Shown here: positions 55,976-64,000 of the stretch, in pieces
How the letters are laid out: every line of letters starts with the position of its first letter
How positions within the stretch are numbered: the first letter of the stretch is position 1
DNA from: Macrosoma leucophasiata
Taxonomy: Eukaryota > Arthropoda > Insecta > Lepidoptera > Hedylidae
DNA length: 64,000 nucleotides
Assembly (NCBI GenBank): GCA_036365455.1
Contig: JAWQUS010000010.1
Coordinates: 19,330,501-19,394,500, forward strand
Reading direction: 5' to 3'
Made by a program: the position numbers and the translations under genes
The notes under the pieces: model-generated
Seen by the model: the letters and a program-made list of their open reading frames with translations, nothing else
Databases searched by the model: none
What the model was told of the DNA's origin: nothing

Positions 55976-56235
55976 ACATTGAAAACATTTTGTACGTTAT
56001 CGTAAAATCTTTTGTTACTCTTATAATATACATAAAGACATATTCCTAACATACGAGTATTCGCGTTTTCGTTTACGTACAAAGTGTTATCTTTATTCTG
56101 GTCTTTTTACAGCTGTAAAACGATCCGCGGATGCTCTACATCGTTAAAATAATGACGGGTTGCAGTTAACTTTGCGATGTCTTCCCCTCACATTTCCCAC
56201 CATTTTCTCTGTTAATATGAGGTTGCTTAATAGGT
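55976..56235. other. Unassigned DNA
   Basis: Nothing recognised. Confidence 0.35.
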
Positions 56236-56792
56236 TAAGATCCCACTGCAGAATCATTTCGTTCATCCAGATATGCTGCAAACCTAATTTTTACGCAACT
56301 TTATCATCTATAGAAAAAATATACTATAAATAAATATAGGTTGCCTATCAAAATTTGGCAAAGTATTTTTTATTAAATTATTTTCTCTTTAACAGCCAGC
56401 AACTCTTATTTGCGGCCGATTTAATTGGCTTCCGTAAACCATAATAATGAGAAAAAAATAGCTTTAATTTGATATATAAATAATACATATGTACGTTATG
56501 GACGTAAAAAGTTATCGGGCGGAGTGAATATACGTAGGGGCGGCCAAGTGCGCAACGGCAGACGTGATTTTTCAGAGTCTTTATGCATATTGCCGGGAGG
56601 TGAACGATATCTTAATGAAAAAAGAAATAAAAAAAAAATCTTTCCCAAAAAAAAATAAAAAAAAATACCTGCGGCCATTATTTGATAGACAACCCAGTGA
56701 ATATATATTCTCTAGATTATAAATATTCGTAAAAATAGGTTTGCAGCATATCTGAATGAAATAAATGATTCTGCAGTGGGATCTCAACCTTT
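56236..56792 (-). repeat. Foldback element, copy 2
   Basis: Both outer arms survive: 'gatcccactgcagaatcatt' (left) pairs with 'aatgattctgcagtgggatc' (right). Inner arms 'gctgcaaacctaatttttac' and 'aaaataggtttgcagcatat' do likewise. The middle ('ttaatttgatatataaataa', 'ttgcgcaacggcagacgtga'-like) is the reverse of copy 1. Confidence 0.75.
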
Positions 56793-56912
56793 AAAGAATG
56801 CTGCGTATGTTAAACAGCTACAATAACGTGTTTTGTTTTCAGCATTCATCAAAAAAGTCCTGTCAATATTTTGTTTCTTTTTTAAGTCCTTGTCCAGGTG
56901 TTTTATATAATA

Positions 56913-57455
56913 CTAGCGGCCCGCCTCGGCTTCGCGCGGTGCAATGTTGCCTACCCTCTCCTATTCGTCTTAGCGTGATGATTATACATAGATATAGCCT
57001 AAAGTCTTCCTCGATATCTTTTATAGTTTAGGCAGCGTACGCAAAATAAGTAACTTTTCTGGTTGATTTTTTACAACTGGTGTCTGAAAAACCCAAATAT
57101 CTTACGGAACACTATTTTTTCCAAAATACAATATAGCCTATGTTACCCGTGGATAATGAAGGTTTCGAATAGTGAAATAAACTGTAAAAGATATTCCTCG
57201 ATATCTTTTATAGTTTAGGCAGCGTACGCAAAATAAGTAACTTTTCTAATTGATTTTTTACACCTTGTGTCTGAAAAACCCAAATATCTTACGAAACCCT
57301 ATTTTTCCCAAAATAAAATATAGCCTATGTTACCCGTGAATAATGTAGCTTTCGAATAGTGAAAGAATTTTTTAAATCGGTCCAGTAGTTATTGAGCCTA
57401 TTCATTACAAACAAACAAACAAAAAAATATTACTTCTTTATAATATTAGTTTAGA
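56913..57455 (-). mobile_element. Helitron with a 187-bp internal tandem duplication
   Basis: Reversed ends: TCTAAACTAATATTATAAAG (with A before TC) and 'gccgaggcgggccgctag' then T. Inside, 57007-57193 is repeated as 57194-57367 ('ttcctcgatatcttttatag' starts each unit). 543 bp, non-coding. Confidence 0.75.
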
Positions 57456-57924
57456 TATTGTAATGTTTTAAAATTTTCAATGTTGACAACTGACCCTGCA
57501 TATTTTATTAGTAAAATTTGTTATGATGATTGATAATTAATTGTGAATTGTTTAAAACTACTAAATCATTCCCCGTTGATTTTAAAAATGCATATCTTAT
57601 GAAGTCTGTTAAATAAATATTTATAACAAAAAAAATATACAAGTGGCAATGGACTTTAATTTAAATAAATTTTAACAATGTAAGTACGAGTAGCTCGTTC
57701 ACCTTTTGGTGTCCTTCTCGATTCTGTATTTGAATTTACGTTTAGTGAAACGTAGTATTAGTAGTAAAAAAGTAGCGTACATAAATAACATGGCATGTTA
57801 CTCAGTGACTTATTTGTCTAATTTACATTATTCTTGTTTATAAATTCATACGTAATGCTAATGTTGTGTGTGAAGATATTAATCATAATACTGGTGTTGC
57901 TCCTATTTCATAAAACGCGTCATA
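57456..57924. other. Unassigned AT-rich DNA
   Basis: Nothing recognised. Confidence 0.4.
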
Positions 57925-58500
57925 CGAGTGACACGAATATAATGAAGTAGATCCAACGGGAGAGCATAATTGTCTTTAATTGATAAGGACGTGGGTCCTG
58001 AGGATGACAAATGGCTTATCAGATCCTAACTAGCTCGTTTCAGGCTCGACATTTGCTCTAAACATTGGCGAACCAACGCAAGTTGACTAATGCTTTAGTG
58101 TATGTGAAAATTAAGTTCATATTTCGTATTCGATATGAATGTTTGTATAGGGATGATTGACGTCTATATGAACGGTATTATTTTTGATTCGATGATAATA
58201 TTATGATATGACATTAGTGATAGTTTCAAAGATAGTGTAAGTATTTTACAGTGGAGAGACTAAAATCAAGAGCTTTTTCTATAATATACTACAAAAATAA
58301 ACAAAGTATCTTTCTCTCTCTCTCTCTCTCTCTCTCGCTCTCTCTCTCTCTCTTTATATCTGTATGTCTCTTGTTTTTGTGCCTGTGTTGTGTGTATCTC
58401 AACATGTCATCCGAGAGACACGAAAATAATGGAGTAGATCCAACGGCTCTCCCGTAATTATCTTGAATTCATGAGGATGTGTGTCTTAAGGATAATATAA
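57925..58500. repeat. Diverged direct repeats and (CT)n microsatellite
   Basis: 57925-58012 and 58404-58495 share 'agtagatccaacgg', 'gacacga' and a later 'gaggatg' in the same order. (CT)n with one GC interruption at 58313-58353. No coding assignment. Confidence 0.55.
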
Positions 58501-59438
58501 GGTTGGGGAAAAAGTTTCTTCGCATTTTTTATGATAATTCAAAACATTTTTTAACATAGTTTATTTAAATTTAACTAAAGTATGTATGTACCATTTTGTT
58601 CGATAACCTTTTTCCATCTTGTAGGTAGGGACATGATCCCATTGCTATAAAAATTTTGGGACTTCTCATCAAAATACCGCGACAAGTGGATTTGGCAGTC
58701 CTCTCGTGATGTTAACCCATAAAGAATTCTGAAGAGATCGAAACAGGTGGAAATCTGAAGGTGTAAGGTCAGGACTATACGGCGGATGCATTAACACCTC
58801 CCAGCCAAACTCTCTTAATTTTTGCTGAGTGGCTATAGATGTCTGAGGTCTAGCGTTATCATGATGAAACACCACACCCCTTCTGTTGATCAATTCCGGC
58901 CACTTTATCTCAACTTCTTGCTTTAATCTCATCAGTTGTTCGCAGTAGAGTTCAGAATCGATAGTCCTGCCTGGTGGTAATAGCTCATAATGAATAATGC
59001 CCAATCCCACCACACACACAACATCACCTTATTGCGAGTTAACCCGGGTTTCGCCACAGTCTGTGAAGCCTGACCGGCCTTTGACCACGACCTTTTTCGC
59101 ACGTTCTTGTCGTACGTACGTGATCCACTTTTCATCACCAGTTATCAGCTTCTTCCAAAATGATTCGGTTTCATTACGTCGTAATAAAGAATCACTAATG
59201 AGTACACGGTTCATTAGGTTTCTTTCAGTGAGGTCGTGAGGTACCCAAATATCGAGCTTTTTTTTGTACCCAGCTTTTTTCAAATGCGCCAAAACTGTTT
59301 TGTGATCAATTCTCAGTTCTTCAGCTACGTCGTAACTACTGATATGTCGATCTTGCTCCACTTTTTCAAAAATGGCATCCATTTTATCCGTAATAGGGCG
59401 ACCAGAGCGAGGTGCATCTTTGACATCAAAATTTCCGG
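58501..59438 (-). pseudogene. mariner copy D, truncated
   Basis: Left end 'ggttggggaaaaagtttctt' is intact. Similarity stops abruptly at 59438 (after 'atcaaaatttccgg'), losing the other end and the first part of the helix-turn-helix. Inside are an 8-bp deletion near 58717, a 4-bp deletion near 59001 and a 4-bp duplication (gtac) near 59115. The recognisable transposase region is 58577-59438 with D motifs TGDEKW and HHDNARPQ (His changed to Gln) and LTPSDFHLF. Dead copy. Confidence 0.88.
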
Positions 59439-60130
59439 TTTGTAGATAACGGTAGCATAATATGTAAAATTGTTTATATAGGTGAACAATAGAAAACAAC
59501 AGTTACAATCATAATAATAATAGCAGTGGACGGCAAGAGTATAAAAAGACGATTCCTATGAATATGAGATTCTTGCATCTGTGCTTTTCGTTTATTGGAG
59601 TCTATTCTTGAATATACGACAAAAACAATCCTCTTATGAATATCATATTGATTGCTTCTTGTTTAGTTTAATATAGTATAATAATAACTCAAAGGTAAGT
59701 TTCGTTTGATGTACAATACAAACGGATATTAAGTTTGCTATGAAGCGCTTTTGAAATCGTAATCAGTCGCAAATAAGCAAACCGCTGGATTGATTTAAAT
59801 GTTGTATAAATACGAATTATTTGCTCGATAGTTCGGTTTTGCTTGTTTAAGTAAAAAAAAAGTCTTTAAAAGAATCCATTTTTTGACTTTAGGTTGGTGT
59901 TGAGTTGAAAATTGTATTGTTTTTTAAACATATCCCATCGTAGAATCTAAATGCCGTCTTATCTGCTATAATTTGAGTATAATCTAGGTTATTCCATCGC
60001 TAATTTAGGCTATTACATGAATTACAGTGATAAATATGGTTACCCGATGTTGGTCCCCAAACACCCATTAAGGTGCTGAGATAGTATTGACAATGATGAG
60101 AGATTCTTGTCATTAAGCATTTTAATATTT
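59439..60130. other. Unassigned AT-rich DNA
   Basis: Nothing recognised. Confidence 0.4.
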
Positions 60131-60292
60131 AGCCTGGGTTGCACCAAGATATTTGTTGAAGTTAAAGTTATTGTATCAACTCACATCCTTCTCTACTCTC
60201 TCTCTCAACTTTAACAGCTGTTAAAGTTAGAGAGGGATGTGAAATGTTACAATAGCTTTAACTTTAACGAATATCATGGTACAACCCAGGCT
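60131..60292. mobile_element. Hairpin MITE, copy 2
   Basis: 'agcctgggttgcaccaagat' pairs with 'catggtacaacccaggct'. Interior 'gttaaagttagagaggga' matches copy 1 at 42961-43106, with a CT-rich expansion. Confidence 0.75.
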
Positions 60293-60410
60293 TAACTACA
60301 AATACATTATGAATGAATTTTAAATAAGTTTTAGACTAACATTCTTTATATACTAAAGTGGCAAACATACTTAGCAGTTTACATTATTATTATTATGTCT
60401 CTCGTCAGCA

Positions 60411-61165
60411 CGGGGTCCAATTTGAACCCCGGACCTTTGTCAGGCTTGCGCGGGAACATGAGGGGTCCAACACGTAGAGGCCCTTTCGAGAATTTTGATC
60501 TACTTTGTAATGGGTTATATTCGGCGGGACCTCTCTCTGGCTGCATCAATAGTTAATACAGACACAGACAGACCCCGCAGAATATAATGGGACTATTGTA
60601 ATGATAAATGATTCGCCTAACTTTGGGCTATGTGGGTGAACTGGGGGGACTAGCTGGCTGGGCCTATGGAGTGAGATCCGGCACCTGCCTATATTCAACA
60701 TCTCACATTATCGAATCCTACTTTAGGCAGGTGGTGACTCGCCTCTCCTTGGTGGGCCTCCCAAACAGCCAACCCGATGGTCGACGGGGGGCAACACTGT
60801 TGAGAGAGGCTGGGGGTGTCGAGAGGTGTGGCCCTGGTTTCACCATCACGAGCGAGTAATCTCGAGCTCGGAGCGGGCTTCCCCGCTATTATGCCTTTAG
60901 ACACTTCCACCCCCGAGTGTATGGCTCTTGCAGAAATGTAGACAACAGCCTATTATCTAAATTTCTGCAAATGCCATATCTCTAGCGCCCCACTCTGACC
61001 GGCCAATGAAGGCAAGCCAGAAGTGAGAGACCTGATGCTCAGTCCGGCCGTACCTCTGTGTGGCGGACGAGGCGGAGCCCAGTTCTCTCGGAGGAACTCG
61101 AGATAATGGTAGGGGGTGGTGTCGCTACTCACCAACAGCTCGCCACAAGCTGCTCTGCCCTCTTA
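60411..61165. repeat. GC-rich block bounded by TTATTATT runs
   Basis: About 750 bp much richer in GC than its neighbours, starting after 'attattattattatg' and ending before 'tcttattattatttatt'. Open frames in it have no domain I recognise. It may be the 3' UTR of a retroelement or another inserted repeat; no second copy in the window. Confidence 0.4.
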
Positions 61166-62004
61166 TTATTATTTATTAGATAGCTTTATTAAAACGAGAT
61201 TTAATTGCAGATGCGTTGCTACTCCTTATTTATCACTCATCAGTACCTACGGAAACGTCGACCAAGTAAATTTTGTTATTTTTAAATGATGTATGTATGT
61301 ATGCGCAGCATATATTATGTAGCTTTATATGCTGCCGGATGTTTTGAAATAACCTACTGCCGGTTAAAGCCTAACTAAAAATTCAATATCCATTCTTTCG
61401 CGAGTACAGCTTTGTTACCGAAAAATTCCAATCCAGGCGCAAAAAGTGGCATATTCACACTAAACGAGGCGCGGCGCCGTTACTTTTAATGGATCCCGTA
61501 GCAGTTCGTAGACATTTAAACATGTATGTCGCATCTGCTACGGTGTGCTCTACATTTTGCTTGTTTGACAGATACGACTCAACAGATTAAATCACGGACC
61601 TTATTTATCTATTCTGTGGTTTGAGTATTTTTTTGTCATAAGTTATCTACAGTAGAGGATCTATTGTAAGGTGGGGGGCTAAGCTCAAACATTTCAGTCC
61701 GAACATTAATCTTAAATTAAATTTCTTACGTTAATCATAAACGTATTTTAGCTACAGTGTTGCTAATGTCTCCTTTTTCTTTTTCTATCCCGCACATTTG
61801 ACAATGCAACTGACAAAGACAAAGCATTATATAGCTAAAACGTATCTAATGTACGTTTATGAATAAGGGGGTAAGTGTTTACCTTAACATACACCTAAGA
61901 GAAGACTTTATCAAAGTAAACGTTAAATATAAGTCAAGCCCTTCCTCCCAGCCAAGATTCTGTATTTGTTACAAGTACATAAAGATTATTGTCTCTTCTT
62001 GGGT
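61166..62004. other. Unassigned DNA
   Basis: No gene. 61440-61560 is moderately GC-rich ('gaggcgcggcgccgttactt'). Confidence 0.35.
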
Positions 62005-62125
62005 ATGAAGCTCCAGTGCCAAAGCTCGAGGATATAGGCATCACCGCATTACCTAATCAACCAAATGGAAGAGTTCCGATTAGATTCATGTATGGTCCCG
62101 TAATTCCAATCAGAGAGGAAGAGAG
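62005..62125 (+). repeat. Degraded SINE-A 5' fragment
   Basis: 'gctccagtgccaaagctcga', 'ggcatcaccgcattacctaa', 'catgtatggtcccgtaattc' in family order. Confidence 0.55.
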
Positions 62126-62844
62126 GAACAATTGCTAAAGGCTCAAATAAAAATAGAACAACGGTTTGGGATATGATTTTTATGCCAAAATATCAATTTT
62201 TTGCAGCGATATATTTGCTTTCGAATTAGCAACCTGACGTTATCTGGCTGCCATGGGGAATATTTTAACGTGTTTATTTAAATAGCTCACATATTTCAAG
62301 CTTTAAGCCTCGGCAAGTTGTATAAACAGTGTCACGTCAGGTAATATTTGCACATCCAAATCGTGATTGTGCCTAACTTACATAAGACATTTGTATGGAA
62401 ATTAGGCGTTATCTTATACTTAATATTAGTTATGGTATATTTTAATATATGTTTTAATATGTAGGTTAATAGTTTGTTGAATTTTGGTGTTCTCGTGGCC
62501 TAGTGGTGTAGTCCAGGCTAAGAATAAGATTGTTTATGCGAATTTTCTCGATGTTTGTAAACAATGAATATATTACGTCGGCGGTGGTTTTGTAAAACTG
62601 CAAAAGTGAAAATTTATTGAAGGCATATTTTGCCTTACATTTTTGTTTTCTTTCTTAATATCAAGAAACTGATTTTACCTAAAGGTCAGTCACATAAAAG
62701 GGCCTCAGTTGTCTATTAGTTGTCTCTTTTTAGTGCTATGCTGGGGACCTGTTATCGATCCCCGGATTATCAGAAAAAACTGTGTGTTATCTTTTATTTG
62801 TGTTTCCCAGTGCCACCCTCGCCTAGAGTCGTCACCTATTATAT
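62126..62844. other. Unassigned AT-rich DNA
   Basis: 'ttctcgtggcctagtggtgt' near 62493 is a possible tRNA-like SINE head without a body. Confidence 0.35.
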
Positions 62845-62946
62845 GGAATAAAACGTAACCGACGAATCTTTGTGTTTGCATGTATGTTTGACTGCATGCG
62901 TTTACCTCTGCCTACCCCTTCGGCGAATAAAAGCGTGATATTACGC
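62845..62946 (+). repeat. SINE-B 3' fragment
   Basis: 'aaaacgtaaccgacgaatct' to 'cggcgaataaaagcgtgata'. Confidence 0.7.
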
Positions 62947-63195
62947 AATTTACCTGTTTGTCACCCTCAGCGCCATGTATCATTGACGACACACACTGTC
63001 TAAACACTTGTGTATTTTTTTCGATGCACGAGCACCCTACCGTTTACGCTCACGCTTTTCTTAGATTTAATAAAGCAAAAATGTTGTCCTGGCCCAGGAC
63101 ATTTTCATCCCGAATATACCATTTGGGGTTTCAATTGTTAATTTTATGTAGAAATTATTGATTGGGGCTTGGCGCTGAGGGAGTTTAATGATGAA

Positions 63196-64000
63196 ATCAT
63201 CATCATCATCATCATCATTTCAGCCAAAAGACGTCCACTGCTGAACAAAGTCCTCCCCCAAAGAATGCCACAACGAACGGTCCCGGGCCGCTCTCATCCG
63301 CGATTGCCCGCGACCTTCACCAGGTTGTCGGTCCATCTCGTGGGGGGCCTGCCTACGCTTCGTCTTCCGGTACGCGGTCGCCACTCCAGAACTCTTCTGC
63401 TCCAACGGCCGTCAGTTCTGCGATCTATGTGCCCTGCCCACTGCCACTTCAGTTTCGCTTTTCGGTGGGCTATGTCGGTTACTTCGGTTCTCATGCGGAT
63501 CTCCTCATTTCTGATTCGATCTCGCATAGAAACTCCGAGCATAGCCCTCTCCATTGCTCTCTGAGTGACCTTGAGCCTTCTTATGAAGCCCATAGTGAGC
63601 GACCACGTTTCAGTTCCGTATGTCATCACTGGCAACACACACTGGTCAAAGACCTTCTTCTTCAGGCACTGCGGTAAATTGGACGAGAAGATATAACGCA
63701 GCTTCCCGAACGCTGCCCATCCGAGATGGATTCGGCGATTGACCTCTTTCTCGAAGTTGGACCTACCTAACTAGACCGTTTGTCCCAGGTATACGTAATC
63801 GTCAACACCCTCGACCATAACAGGAGTGGGCGTGACAAGGACATTTGACATAATCTTCGTCTTGTCCATGTTCATTTTAAGGCCCACTCGTTGGGAGGCC
63901 CTACTGAGGCCATTGAGCATTGTGCCAAGGTCTTCCAGGGTCTCAGCCATGACTACGATATCATCCGCAAATCGGAGGTGGGAGATGTACTCGCCGTTAA
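63196..64000 (-). pseudogene. RTE-like LINE reverse transcriptase, C-terminal part
   Basis: Minus strand, entering from the window's right edge. The first visible part contains the RT active-site motif FADD (codons at about 63960-63971, LRFADDIVVM), followed by the fingers/thumb region and the RTE-type C-terminus: ETWSLTMGFIRRLKVTQRAM, ERAMLGVSMRDRIRNEEIR, KLKWQWAGHIDRRTDGRW, GRRSVGRPPTRW. An in-frame stop (TAG, 63771-63773) lies after DDYVYLGQTV, and a frameshift near 63300 moves the last part (RDRSLWHSLGEDFVQQWTSF) into another frame ending at 63220. An (ATC)n tail follows at 63197-63218. The catalytic part was intact enough to recognise, but the copy is dead. The endonuclease and most of RT lie beyond the window, or are absent. 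Confidence 0.9.

Noticed and set aside
60608..60859. 83-codon frame in the GC-rich block
   Set aside because: Long frames are expected in GC-rich DNA and no motif is visible; several overlapping frames on both strands are equally open.
1..64000. CRISPR array, operon, or prokaryotic defence system
   Set aside because: No regularly spaced repeats and no gene clusters; all evidence points to insect nuclear DNA.

Overview
The window looks like AT-rich, repeat-dominated nuclear DNA from a moth or butterfly (Lepidoptera). The reasons are the mix of mariner, Helitron, 5S-rRNA-derived SINE, tRNA-derived SINE and ATC-tailed LINE sequences, and the 'gggttccgta' repeat family, all of which are familiar from lepidopteran genomes. 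The order is inferred; I cannot name a species. I found no host protein-coding gene I can defend: every long reading frame belongs to a mobile element.

Layout. 1-5300: a SINE-A copy, a near-complete mariner (copy A) and a 1.7-kb foldback element. 5300-18000: a short Helitron, head-to-head tRNA-like SINEs, SINE-A, SINE-B and SINE-E copies, and a 5S-derived SINE with a clean 14-bp target duplication. 18000-25650: 3' ends of two LINE families, two inverted-repeat elements, further SINEs and Helitron ends. 25656-33111: a complete Ty3/gypsy LTR retrotransposon with identical 1,037-bp LTRs, a 4-bp target duplication, gag, a -1 frameshift signal and pol, and no env. 33100-43100: Helitrons, nested SINEs and a local three-copy repeat. 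43300-59440: three more mariner copies, all on the minus strand, with MITEs, a Helitron helicase relic, a perfect 38-bp hairpin and a second foldback copy. 59440-64000: a hairpin MITE, a GC-rich block and the C-terminal part of an RTE-like LINE reverse transcriptase running off the window end.

How the parts fit together. Only the gypsy element looks intact. The four mariners are broken in different ways and the LINEs survive as 3' fragments. The most informative pattern is that three unrelated SINE families end in tails resembling the 3' ends of three LINEs present as fragments here: SINE-A with a jockey/CR1-like LINE (18052-18520), SINE-B with a LINE ending at 23128 and 49250, and the 5S-SINE with the RTE-like LINE (63196-64000). 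This suggests separate SINE-LINE partnerships in one genome. Family names SINE-A, -B, -E, -T and repeat F, G, H, J, K are working labels of mine, not database names. Repeat boundaries were read by eye and are good to about 5-20 bases unless target duplications are stated.
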